This document shows positions 1 through 6,421 of a stretch of DNA of 9,992 nt, one piece after another. The translations under genes and the position numbers were made by a program. This stretch comes from an uncultured Clostridia bacterium (GTDB taxonomy: Bacteria > Bacillota > Clostridia > Christensenellales > Borkfalkiaceae): contig CAMNIW010000036.1 in the NCBI GenBank assembly GCA_946540675.1, positions 1 to 9,992 on the forward strand, given 5' to 3'. Below the pieces are notes generated by a model. That model was given only the letters and a program-made list of their open reading frames with translations, was not told where the DNA came from and did not search any database. Positions within the stretch are counted from its first letter, which is position 1; each line of letters opens with the position of its first letter.

Positions 1-55
1 CGCAAACGATTATCAATCGTTTGTTATAGAGCGTTGTTCCGCCCTTGCGTCTGCC
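1..55. repeat. 55-bp direct repeat, copy 1
   Basis: Identical over 55 bases to 188-242, so the repeat period is 187 bases. It contains a perfect inverted repeat, CAAACGATT (3-11) and AATCGTTTG (15-23), around a 3-base loop. The copy begins at the very first base of the window, so homology may continue to the left. On the minus strand the repeat begins at GGCAGACGC, which here is also the 3' side of a tRNA-Leu-like D arm. No open reading frame with a ribosome site uses it. Confidence 0.9.
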
Positions 56-72
56 TGTTCCGCCACCTCAGC
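47..72 (-). pseudogene. tRNA-Leu-like 5' fragment
   Basis: On the minus strand this reads as the first third of a bacterial tRNA-Leu: a 7-base acceptor strand GCTGAGG, TG at positions 8-9, then the D arm GCGGAACAGGCAGACGC, the characteristic leucine tRNA D-arm pattern. The sequence that follows does not continue as a tRNA. No 7-base anticodon loop with U33 can be formed (the best stem, AGGGC with GCTCT, leaves an 8-base loop), and a 9-bp hairpin occupies the place of the variable and T arms. I therefore call it a relic or chimera, not a working tRNA. The left edge of the window removes whatever lies further downstream. Confidence 0.45.
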
Positions 73-187
73 ACGTTCGTATTAAATTGTCGCTTTTGCT
101 ATCGAGGGATTTTATTCTCAACGGCGTAAGGTCATCGCCGTTTCGGTCGCCGCGGTCGCTATGTCGCGCGCCCGCTTCGTCACAACG

Positions 188-242
188 CGCAAACGATTAT
201 CAATCGTTTGTTATAGAGCGTTGTTCCGCCCTTGCGTCTGCC
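188..242. repeat. 55-bp direct repeat, copy 2, with extended hairpin
   Basis: Second identical copy of bases 1-55. Here the flank is visible and the inverted repeat extends: CAAACGATT (190-198) pairs with AATCGTTTG (202-210), and after a 7-base bulge on one side ACAACGC (182-188) pairs with GCGTTGT (218-224), giving 16 paired positions in all. No T-run follows on either strand, so it does not look like an intrinsic terminator. It lies directly downstream (leftward) of the promoter at 285-313 and would be transcribed. Confidence 0.9.
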
Positions 243-284
243 GATTTACCGTCTCAACTCAGTTTTGACGATTTTTACTTGATT

Positions 285-313
285 ATTATAGCATCGCGGC
301 TTAAAGGTGTCAA
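285..313 (-). promoter_or_regulatory. consensus sigma-A promoter, leftward
   Basis: The minus strand carries TTGACA (308-313) and TATAAT (285-290) separated by exactly 17 bases. Both hexamers are perfect consensus. Transcription should start near 278 and run left into the repeat region. The isomerase gene at 409-1266 is transcribed toward this promoter and ends about 95 bases upstream of it. Confidence 0.8.
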
Positions 314-408
314 GCAAAAAAAAGGGAAGTTGTCGCTCCGCGCCAAGATACTTTCGTTATCGGTCGACAGTGTGGGGACAACGGAAACGAACCTGTCGGT
401 TTTTTATT

Positions 409-1266
409 TTACAAAGACTCGAATTCTTTCGCCATTTTTCTTGCAACGGCGGCTAAATCTTTGAGTTTTTGTTCGCTTTCTTCGGCGCTCTTGATATATT
501 GATCGGCTTCGAGCGTAAAGTATCCGCCGTAGTTTATTTTTTTCAAAGCCCGTATTATCGGAGAAAATTCTATATCCATCGAATAGGGTATCTGATGGCT
601 GTCGTGACGGCGGTCGTTATCGTGAATATGAAGGGCTTGCAAATTGTCGCCGAGCGCTTCTATCATTTCCACGGCACTCGTATTAAGTCCGCGCATTTCG
701 GCGTGACCTATGTCGAGACACGCGACGAGATAATCGTCGTTTACCGCCTTTATATGGTCGCAAAAACTCTTCGCGTCCGAGCAGGCCGCAGGGCTTGCAC
801 AGTTTTCTTTATCGTTCCAATTCCACATATTTTCGGTCGCTATCTTTACGCCGTGAGATTTGGCAAACGGCAAAAATTCTTCGAACATTTCGGCGTTTTC
901 GTCGGCGGAAAGGTCGTTGCAGGGATGAATAACGCATATCTTTCCGCCCGCTATCGCGGTACACTCTATCGCCCTTTTGAAATAATCTCTGATTTCGGGA
1001 CTTATGCTCGGAAACGGCGCGTGCGACTGATTGCAAGTTATCCCGTTGTCTTCGCCTATTTTTCTCAATTCTTTAACGAATCCGACGTATCCGCCCCCCG
1101 CGAGCGGATGGTCGCTCGGTTCGCATTTACGCGCGACCCAATCGTAATCTACCATTCTGAACATAGAGAGATCCCAAGCGTCGAAACCTGCCTTCGCAAC
1201 GAGTTCGACCGCTTTACGTTCGCCTATATACTTTGCCGAAGAGTTTATTTCAGTAGATATTTTCAT
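409..1266 (-). CDS. sugar phosphate isomerase/epimerase family protein (TIM barrel)
   Basis: A 285-residue cytoplasmic protein of the xylose isomerase-like TIM-barrel superfamily (AP endonuclease 2 / IolE / hydroxypyruvate isomerase relatives), which binds a divalent metal and isomerises or epimerises sugars or inositols. The usual ligand positions are visible: E145 in ATEN, D185 and H188 in LDIGHAE, H213/H215 in ALHIHDND, and E253 in TLEAD; H114 in VIHP is also typical. An in-frame reading exists up to 1416, but I start at ATG 1266 because AAGGA (1277-1281) precedes it at 10 bases and family homology begins at MKISTEI. It stands alone, divergent from the ABC operon. Substrate cannot be told from sequence. 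Length is normal for the family. Confidence 0.85.
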   Translation of the reverse strand: MKISTEINSSAKYIGERKAVELVAKAGFDAWDLSMFRMVDYDWVARKCEPSDHPLAGGGYVGFVKELRKIGEDNGITCNQSHAPFPSISPEIRDYFKRAIECTAIAGGKICVIHPCNDLSADENAEMFEEFLPFAKSHGVKIATENMWNWNDKENCASPAACSDAKSFCDHIKAVNDDYLVACLDIGHAEMRGLNTSAVEMIEALGDNLQALHIHDNDRRHDSHQIPYSMDIEFSPIIRALKKINYGGYFTLEADQYIKSAEESEQKLKDLAAVARKMAKEFESL

Positions 1267-1300
1267 AAAAAACGAGTCCTTAATATTGTTCTCCGGTAAC

Positions 1301-1309
1301 ATTTTAGCA
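1301..1309 (-). promoter_or_regulatory. weak candidate promoter for the isomerase gene (extended -10)
   Basis: The minus strand reads TG-C-TAAAAT, an extended -10 element, about 35 bases upstream of the start codon at 1266. No good -35 hexamer lies at the right distance (TATACT is at 17 bases). It is the best candidate I can see in the divergent intergenic region and is only tentative. Confidence 0.3.
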
Positions 1310-1365
1310 CTAAATCCGTTAAAAGTATAGCGATTTTTCGTGTTTTCCTTATTCGAGCGTTTCCC

Positions 1366-1394
1366 TTGACAAATAAGAACGTAAATAGTATAAT
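1366..1394 (+). promoter_or_regulatory. consensus sigma-A promoter of the ABC transporter operon
   Basis: TTGACA (1366-1371), a 17-base spacer and TATAAT (1389-1394) form a perfect consensus promoter. The start point should be near 1401, giving a leader of about 94 bases before the ATG at 1495. A promoter this strong without control would be costly for a transporter, which fits with the palindrome at 1447-1464 acting as an operator. Confidence 0.85.
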
Positions 1395-1446
1395 GAGAGA
1401 AAGTTTCATATTTCAATCGGCCTCGGCTGTATTTTTTTCGGACATC

Positions 1447-1464
1447 GGTTAGCGATTGCTAACC
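1447..1464. promoter_or_regulatory. palindrome in the ABC operon leader (possible MarR-type operator)
   Basis: GGTTAGC, GATT, GCTAACC: a perfect 7-bp inverted repeat with a 4-base centre, about 46 bases downstream of the predicted start point and 30 bases before the first ATG. The TTAGC-N4-GCTAA form resembles operators used by MarR-family repressors of ABC drug exporters in Bacillota (family knowledge, from memory). No regulator gene lies in this window. It could also act as an RNA hairpin in the leader. Confidence 0.5.
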
Positions 1465-1494
1465 AAGGCGGCCGGTATAACGGAGGACAATTAT

Positions 1495-3270
1495 ATGAAA
1501 AAGAAAAAGCAAAGTAATTTATCCGTTCTTATGGGATATGCGAAAGGGCATCGGTTTTTCACTTACGCCGCTTTGGTTCTGTCGGCGGTAAGCGGAGTTA
1601 TCTCTCTGTTTCCCTTCATATTCATATGGCGGATAATCAAGGAAGCCATGGAAGTCGCGCCGAATTTCGGAAACGCAACGGATATGGTAAAAAACGGTTG
1701 GCTCGCGGTAGCCTTTTCGCTCGCGTATATCGTCGTATATTTCGGGGCGTTGATATGTTCGCACGTCGCGGCTTTCAGGGTACAGCGCAACATACAGGGT
1801 AAAGTGCTCGATCATATATCTACGCTCCCGATAGGCGAAATAGGCGAATTCGGAAGCGGAAGACTGAGAAGTATAGTTCTCGAATCGAGCGCCGCGACGG
1901 AAACTTATCTCGCGCACCAGTTGCCGGATATGGTTCAGGCGATAATGACTCCGCTTGCGATGGTGGTAATGCTGTTTGTTTTCGATTGGCGGCTCGGACT
2001 TGTGTCTCTTCTTCCCGTAGCGCTCGGTATAGCGGCGATATTCCCCATGGCGGGACCCAGGATGAAAGACGACGTAAAAAACTATCAGGACGCGATCGGA
2101 GAAATGAACAACGAAGCGGTCGAATACGTCAGGGGCATACCGGTAGTAAAGACCTTCAATCAGTCGGTGTTCTCGTTCAAGAGATTTTCCGCGGCGATAG
2201 CGAAATACGGCAAGTATTGCGTCGATTATACGCGCGTATGCCGAAAGTATATGATCATGTCTATAACCGCGATAAATTCGGTCGTGTGCTTTTTGGCGGC
2301 GTTCGCTTTGATAATCGACGGCGTAGGGCTTACCGACGGTCCGTTTATAATCAACCTTTTATTCTATATCGTATTTACGCCCATAATTTCCACTAGTTTC
2401 ACAAAGATAATATTTATGTCCGAAAACGGCATACTCGTAAACGACGCTCTCAGAAGGATAGACGGCGTTCTTTCGGCAGAGCCTTTGAAGGAAGCCAAAA
2501 ATCCCCAAAAACCCGACGGCTATGCCGTGGAGTTCAAGGACGTTTCGTTCAGGTATAAGGACGGCACGACGGACGCGATAGACGGCGTGTCTTTTGCCGT
2601 TCCCGAAAACGGGCTTTTCGCGCTCGTAGGGCCGAGCGGCGGCGGAAAATCGACGATAGCGTCTTTACTCGCGAGATTTTACGACGTAAAAAGCGGTTCC
2701 GTACGTATAGGCGGCACGGACATAAGGGATATGTCGGTTAAGGAATTAAGAGATACCGTTTCTTACGTATTTCAGGACAGCAGGATATTCCGCGGCACGA
2801 TAGCGGACAACGTGCGGCTTGCCGACCCCAAGGCGAGCGACGGCGAAGTTACCGAAGCACTGAAAAAAGCGCAATGCTCGGAAATAATCGACAAATTCGA
2901 CGACGGCATAAACACGGTACTCGGCACGAAAGGAACGTATCTTTCGGGCGGCGAGATACAGAGAATAGCGATAGCGAGATGTTTCCTTAAAGACAGCAAA
3001 ATAGTGATTTTGGACGAAGCGACGGCGTATGCCGATCCCGAAAACGAAAAGCTCGTTCAGGCGGCGTTCGCCGAACTCGCGAAGGGCAGGACGGTGATAA
3101 TGATAGCGCACAGGCTGTCTACGGTAAGAAACGCGGACAGGATACTCGTCGTAAAAGAAGGACGGGTAGTCGAAGAAGGTTCGCACGAAACTCTTGCGAA
3201 AAAAGGCGGCGTATACGGTAAAATGTGGGAAAACTACCAAAAATCCGTCGCTTGGAAAGTCGGGAGGTGA
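1495..3270 (+). CDS. ABC transporter permease/ATP-binding protein, first half (IrtA/YbtP-like)
   Basis: A 591-residue half-transporter of the ABCB exporter fold: a membrane domain with about six helices (clear segments near residues 20-46, 67-90, 145-185, 255-275, 283-300), then a nucleotide-binding domain. Visible motifs are Walker A GPSGGGKST (379-387), Q-loop YVFQD, signature LSGGE (483-487), Walker B IVILDE (503-508, catalytic E508) and H-loop H539. The D-loop region reads ATAYADPENE, not the usual ATSALD; this form recalls IrtA/YbtP-type subunits that pair with an IrtB/YbtQ-type partner. I start at ATG 1495 with GGAGG at 1482-1486, although an in-frame TTG exists at 1456 inside the palindrome. 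The partner gene begins 5 bases after its stop. Substrate unknown: siderophore, drug or peptide are all possible. Confidence 0.9.
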   Translation: MKKKKQSNLSVLMGYAKGHRFFTYAALVLSAVSGVISLFPFIFIWRIIKEAMEVAPNFGNATDMVKNGWLAVAFSLAYIVVYFGALICSHVAAFRVQRNIQGKVLDHISTLPIGEIGEFGSGRLRSIVLESSAATETYLAHQLPDMVQAIMTPLAMVVMLFVFDWRLGLVSLLPVALGIAAIFPMAGPRMKDDVKNYQDAIGEMNNEAVEYVRGIPVVKTFNQSVFSFKRFSAAIAKYGKYCVDYTRVCRKYMIMSITAINSVVCFLAAFALIIDGVGLTDGPFIINLLFYIVFTPIISTSFTKIIFMSENGILVNDALRRIDGVLSAEPLKEAKNPQKPDGYAVEFKDVSFRYKDGTTDAIDGVSFAVPENGLFALVGPSGGGKSTIASLLARFYDVKSGSVRIGGTDIRDMSVKELRDTVSYVFQDSRIFRGTIADNVRLADPKASDGEVTEALKKAQCSEIIDKFDDGINTVLGTKGTYLSGGEIQRIAIARCFLKDSKIVILDEATAYADPENEKLVQAAFAELAKGRTVIMIAHRLSTVRNADRILVVKEGRVVEEGSHETLAKKGGVYGKMWENYQKSVAWKVGR

Positions 3271-3275
3271 AGAAA

Positions 3276-5015
3276 ATGAAAAAGTTTTTGATGAAGAGAT
3301 TTGCCCTTTCGGAAAAGGGCGTAAAGGATTTTTTGATAGCGACGCTGTTCGTCGTGCTCACCAATCTTTCCTTTATAATTCCCATATCCATAATTTATTA
3401 TCTCGTCTCCGATCTGATCGCCGGCGGCATATCGCCCGCAAGATATTGGTTTTACGGAGCGGGGACGGTTCTTTCGGTTGTTATAATTATAATACTCAAT
3501 TATTTTCAATATAACGCAGAGTATTTTACGACTTACAAAGAGAGTGCGAGAAGGCGTATATCGCTTGCCGAAACGCTCAGAAAACTTCCCCTTTCCTATT
3601 TCGGTAAACGCGACGTAGCGGATCTTACTAAGATAGTTCTTAACGACGCGACCATTCTCGAACACGATTTTTCGCATATAATGCCGCAATTTTTCGGAGC
3701 GGTGATATCGTCCGTCCTTATAGTGGTTTCGCTCTTGTTTTACGATTGGCGTATGGCGATAGCGAGTTTTTGGGTCTTTCCCGTGACTATGCTCATAGTC
3801 TTTACTTCGCGCGGCGTACAAAAGCGTTTCAGCAGACCCAAATTGCAGGCGTCGATAGAGTGTGAAACGGGGGTACAGGAGTATATCGACACGATAAAGG
3901 ATATCAAAGCCAACAGTGCGGAAAGGCGTATGCTCGTTCCCATAAAAAAGAGCATCGCAAAAGTCGAGAAAAAGTCGATAGTAGCCGAACTCGGAGTCGC
4001 CATATTCGTCATTTCCGCGCAGATGATATTGAAAGTCGGCATAGCGACGACCGCTCTCGTCGGGTCGTATCTTCTTATAAACGGACAGATCGGGATGATG
4101 ACTTTCTTTATGTTCCTTCTTGTGGTGTCAAGGGTATACGAGCCGATGAACGGGTCGCTTATTAACCTTGCGGCAATAATAAACCAACGCCTTACCGTGG
4201 ATAGAATGAACGAGATATACGATTATCCCGTTCAGGCGGGAGATACGGACGGCAAAACGGCGGGATACGACCTGTGTTTTGACGACGTTAAGTTTTCGTA
4301 TAACGACGAAGAAAGCGTGCTTAGGGGCGTTTCGTTTGCGGCAAAACAGGGCGAAGTTACCGCTCTTGTCGGACCGAGCGGCGGCGGAAAATCCACCGTC
4401 GGCAAACTCGCGGCGAGATTTTACGACGCGAAAGAAGGCAGTATAACTCTCGGCGGCAGAGAAATAAGCGGTATGGATCCCGAAACTCTTTTGAAAAACT
4501 ATTCGATAGTCTTTCAGGACGTAGTGCTTTTCAATAATACGGTTATGGAAAATATCCGCATAGGAAACAGCGCGGCGACCGACGAACAGGTGATGCGCGC
4601 GGCAAAGGAAGCCAACTGCGACGAATTCGTCAACAGGCTTCCGGACGGCTATAATACGTTTATCGGCGAAAACGGCAGGACGCTTTCGGGCGGGGAAAGA
4701 CAGCGGATATCCATAGCGAGAGCGCTTCTTAAAGATGCGCCCGTAGTCCTTCTCGACGAAGCGACCGCGTCTTTGGACGCCGAAAACGAAACCGTCGTGC
4801 AGGAAGCCATATCGCGGCTGACAAAGGATAAGACCGTAATTATAATCGCGCACCGTATGCGTACGGTCGAAAACGCGGATAAAGTGGTGTTTATCCGCGA
4901 CGGAAAAGTGACCGAACAGGGTTCTCCCAAGGATTTGATTCAAAAGGAACGCGGCGAATTTGCGCAAATGGTCAGGTTGCAGAAAGAGAGCGCGGCGTGG
5001 AGTATGGGAAAATAA
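3276..5015 (+). CDS. ABC transporter permease/ATP-binding protein, second half (IrtB/YbtQ-like)
   Basis: A 579-residue ABCB-fold half-transporter that should form a heterodimer with the upstream product in the membrane. Hydrophobic segments lie near residues 18-46, 58-77, 140-176, 240-268 and 273-286. The ATPase domain has Walker A GPSGGGKST (366-374), Q-loop IVFQD, signature LSGGE (470-474), Walker B VVLLDE (490-495, E495), a canonical D-loop ASLD and H-loop H526. The ATPase core looks intact, so both sites of the dimer could hydrolyse ATP. The start at 3276 follows GGGAGG (3262-3267) at 8 bases and lies 5 bases beyond the first gene's stop. An in-frame ATG at 3225 would overlap the first gene by 46 bases and is less likely. 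A terminator follows at 5049. Confidence 0.9.
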   Translation: MKKFLMKRFALSEKGVKDFLIATLFVVLTNLSFIIPISIIYYLVSDLIAGGISPARYWFYGAGTVLSVVIIIILNYFQYNAEYFTTYKESARRRISLAETLRKLPLSYFGKRDVADLTKIVLNDATILEHDFSHIMPQFFGAVISSVLIVVSLLFYDWRMAIASFWVFPVTMLIVFTSRGVQKRFSRPKLQASIECETGVQEYIDTIKDIKANSAERRMLVPIKKSIAKVEKKSIVAELGVAIFVISAQMILKVGIATTALVGSYLLINGQIGMMTFFMFLLVVSRVYEPMNGSLINLAAIINQRLTVDRMNEIYDYPVQAGDTDGKTAGYDLCFDDVKFSYNDEESVLRGVSFAAKQGEVTALVGPSGGGKSTVGKLAARFYDAKEGSITLGGREISGMDPETLLKNYSIVFQDVVLFNNTVMENIRIGNSAATDEQVMRAAKEANCDEFVNRLPDGYNTFIGENGRTLSGGERQRISIARALLKDAPVVLLDEATASLDAENETVVQEAISRLTKDKTVIIIAHRMRTVENADKVVFIRDGKVTEQGSPKDLIQKERGEFAQMVRLQKESAAWSMGK

Positions 5016-5048
5016 AGTCGGGGAGAGAAAATATATAATTGAAACATT

Positions 5049-5077
5049 AAAAAAGCCGTAATTTACGGCTTTTTTAA
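5049..5077 (+). terminator. intrinsic terminator of the ABC transporter operon
   Basis: AGCCGTA (5054-5060), a 3-base loop and TACGGCT (5064-5070), flanked by an A-run and a T-run that can extend the stem. It lies 34 bases after the stop codon of the second ABC gene. The symmetric A/T flanks mean it could also stop leftward transcripts. Confidence 0.85.
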
Positions 5078-5090
5078 TTGTCCCTATTAC

Positions 5091-5460
5091 GTTCGCTCGA
5101 CGGCGCATACGCGCCGCGTACGAGTCCGCCGACTGCGCCACACCAAAAGGCACCATCGAATGATGGTAACGCTCTACGCATAATTAAGCAGGGCAGGGGC
5201 GGATACTGCCATACCCCGTAAACGGGGCCCCTGTCAGGACGCAAACCTTGCGGTTTGACGTTCGCTCGACGGCGCATACGCGCCGCGTACGAGTCCGCCG
5301 ACTGCGCTACACCAAAAGGCACCATCGAATGATGATAATGCTTTACGTATAATTAGCGGGGCAGGGGTGGATACTGACATACCCCGTAAACGGGGCCCCT
5401 GTCAGGACGCAAACCTTGCGGTTTGACGTTCGCTCGACGGCGCATACGCGCCGCGTACGA
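5091..5460. repeat. 168/169-bp tandem repeat, 2.2 copies
   Basis: Unit A 5091-5259, unit B 5260-5427 and a 33-base partial unit C 5428-5460. A and B differ at about nine positions, mostly C/T and G/A changes plus one indel, so about 95% identity; C is identical over its length. Each unit holds several short inverted repeats: GGCGC/GCGCC, ACCATC/GATGGT (lost in B), CCCCGT/ACGGGG, and CAAACC/GGTTTG. The array fills most of the 502-base convergent gap between the ABC operon and the tRNA operon. A leftward open reading frame crosses it but has no ribosome site and merely reads the repeat. GC is high compared with flanking genes. Confidence 0.9.
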
Positions 5461-5477
5461 AATCCACGATCCTGCCC

Positions 5478-5602
<125 letters not shown>

Positions 5603-5608
5603 GTATAT

Positions 5609-5684
5609 TGGAGCTGGCGATTGGAATCGAACCCACAACCTGCTGATTACAAGTCAGCTGCTCTGCCAGTTGAGCTACGCCAGC
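5609..5684 (-). tRNA. tRNA-Thr (TGT)
   Basis: Acceptor strands GCTGGCG and CGCCAGC pair perfectly. The anticodon stem GCTGA/TCAGC encloses a loop with anticodon TGT, and the T arm has GGGTTCGATTCC. The discriminator is T and CCA is encoded. It lies 6 bases upstream of tRNA-Tyr. Confidence 0.95.
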
Positions 5685-5700
5685 AAATTATTGTCAAAAA

Positions 5701-5776
5701 TGGTGCCTTAGGGCGGAATCGAACCACCGACAGAGGGATTTTCAGTCCCTTGCTCTACCGACTGAGCTACCAAGGC
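5701..5776 (-). tRNA. tRNA-Phe (GAA)
   Basis: Acceptor GCCTTGG pairs with CTAAGGC (one G-T). The anticodon stem GGGAC/TCCC holds anticodon GAA in the loop CTGAAAA. Discriminator A and an encoded CCA complete it. It is fourth of six genes in the operon. Confidence 0.95.
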
Positions 5777-5780
5777 GTTT

Positions 5781-5807
5781 TTATCCCCCTTGTAAAAAGG
5801 GGGATAA
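5781..5807. other. hairpin between tRNA-Asp and tRNA-Phe
   Basis: TTATCCCCCTT (5781-5791) and AAGGGGGATAA (5797-5807) form a perfect 11-bp stem with a 5-base loop. It fills the spacer between two tRNAs of the same operon. No T-run follows on the minus strand, so it is more likely a processing or stability hairpin than a terminator. Confidence 0.6.
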
Positions 5808-5809
5808 TA

Positions 5810-5886
5810 TGGCGACCTAGAACGGGCTCGAACCGTCGACCTCCAGCGTGACAGGCTGGCGTTCTAACCAACTGAACTACTAGGCC
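5810..5886 (-). tRNA. tRNA-Asp (GTC)
   Basis: Acceptor GGCCTAG pairs with CTAGGTC (one G-T). The anticodon loop carries GTC within CCAGCCTGTCACGCTGG. Discriminator G is the known identity base for aspartate tRNA, and CCA is encoded. The 104 bases between it and the next tRNA upstream contain no recognisable gene; a short CGCG hairpin followed by TTTTT there is too weak to call. Confidence 0.95.
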
Positions 5887-5990
5887 ATATAAAATTTGAC
5901 AGGCGTATTACGTTGTGTTTTCGTTAAAAACCGCGTACGTATCGCGTTTTCGGGGTCGTAGGCGGATTTTTCCGTGCGACGGGAAGTCGC

Positions 5991-6067
5991 TGGTGGGCCT
6001 TCTAGGACTCGAACCTAGGACCGACCGGTTATGAGCCGGTTGCTCTAACCAACTGAGCTAAAGGCCC
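5991..6067 (-). tRNA. tRNA with CAT anticodon, probably Ile2 (lysidine type), otherwise elongator Met
   Basis: Acceptor GGGCCTT pairs perfectly with AAGGCCC; D arm GCTCAGTTGGTTAGAGC; anticodon loop CTCATAA; encoded CCA after A. A CAT anticodon can mean elongator Met, initiator Met, or Ile2, in which C34 is changed to lysidine to read AUA. The paired first acceptor base pair rules against the initiator. From memory the body resembles the Bacillus tRNA-Ile2 pattern (CTTTAGCTCAGTTGG, GGCTCATAACC) more than the elongator Met of Bacillota. The heavy ATA use of neighbouring genes fits Ile2, but this is inference. Confidence 0.9.
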
Positions 6068-6085
6068 GTCTTAAATCGTCTGATG

Positions 6086-6161
6086 TGGTCGGGGTGAAGA
6101 GACTCGAACTCCCGACCCCATGGTCCCAAACCACGTGCGCTACCAACTGCGCTACACCCCG
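6086..6161 (-). tRNA. tRNA-Pro (TGG)
   Basis: Acceptor CGGGGTG pairs with CACCCCG. D arm GCGCAGTTGGTAGCGC, anticodon loop TTTGGGA with anticodon TGG, T arm GGGAGTTCGAGTCTC, discriminator A, encoded CCA. The C1-G72 start is typical of proline tRNA. It is the first gene of the operon, about 18 bases after the predicted start point. Confidence 0.95.
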
Positions 6162-6185
6162 TCGTCTGATTTTCAACGCTTGTAT

Positions 6186-6214
6186 ATCATAGCACACGCA
6201 TAAATATTTGTCAA
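6186..6214 (-). promoter_or_regulatory. sigma-A promoter of the tRNA operon
   Basis: The minus strand has TTGACA (6209-6214), a 17-base spacer and TATGAT (6186-6191). The start point would fall near 6179, just upstream of tRNA-Pro at 6161, as expected for a stable RNA operon. The rest of 6215-6345 is AT-rich and shows no gene. Confidence 0.85.
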
Positions 6215-6349
6215 GCGTTTTTTTTCAAAATCAAAAATATTTTCAGCATATAATTTTCGCTTGTTTTATATGCGATTTTACATATCTTTTTTAAGTGGTT
6301 TTTCTCGGTTTATACTGTTCGGATACTTCAAGTCGCATAAGTAACGGAT

Positions 6350-6379
6350 AAAAAATAGCAGACCCCGAGATCTGCTATT
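6350..6379 (-). terminator. intrinsic terminator after the TerB-like gene
   Basis: On the minus strand AATAGCAGA, an 8-base loop and TCTGCTATT form a 9-bp stem followed by a T-run. It lies about 43 bases past the stop codon at 6422 and closes the leftward microprotein/TerB-like operon before the tRNA promoter. Confidence 0.85.
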
Positions 6380-6421
6380 ATAATTAGAAGTAGTCGGGAG
6401 TGCTCGATTATGATATATATG

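Larger units (their letters stand above)
1..278 (-). ncRNA. possible structured non-coding transcript (partial)
   Basis: Everything here is inferred from a perfect leftward promoter (285-313) that opens into about 280 bases with no plausible minus-strand gene or ribosome site. The predicted RNA would contain both 55-base repeat copies, the extended hairpin at 182-224, a second hairpin (AACGGCG 120-126 with CGCCGTT 136-142) and the tRNA-Leu-like segment at 47-72. It runs off the left edge, so length and terminator are unknown. It could instead be the leader of a tRNA or protein gene lying outside the window. Confidence 0.3.

Noticed and set aside
361..405. Possible plus-strand terminator (CGACAG/CTGTCG followed by T-run)
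   Set aside because: Only 6 bp of stem with a 22-base loop, and no rightward gene upstream that would need it.
45..464. Plus-strand open frame of 139 codons across the left repeat region
   Set aside because: No ribosome site, low-complexity repeat-derived composition, crosses the strong leftward promoter and overlaps the end of the isomerase gene.
469..1299. 276-codon plus-strand frame opposite the isomerase gene
   Set aside because: Antisense shadow: the minus-strand frame has clear TIM-barrel metal-binding motifs and a ribosome site, this one has neither.
1401..1494. Riboswitch in the ABC operon leader
   Set aside because: About 94 bases with one short palindrome and no match to a riboswitch core I know, and no terminator hairpin before the start codon.
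4128..5156. 342-codon minus-strand frame opposite the second ABC gene
   Set aside because: Antisense shadow of the ATPase domain; its start lies inside the tandem repeat and no ribosome site is present.
5074..5325. Minus-strand frame reading through the tandem repeat
   Set aside because: Repeated peptide merely reflects the DNA repeat; it has no ribosome site and overlaps the ABC operon terminator.
5091..5460. Possible CRISPR array
   Set aside because: Units are 168-169 bp and nearly identical throughout; there are no short repeats separated by unique spacers and no cas genes.
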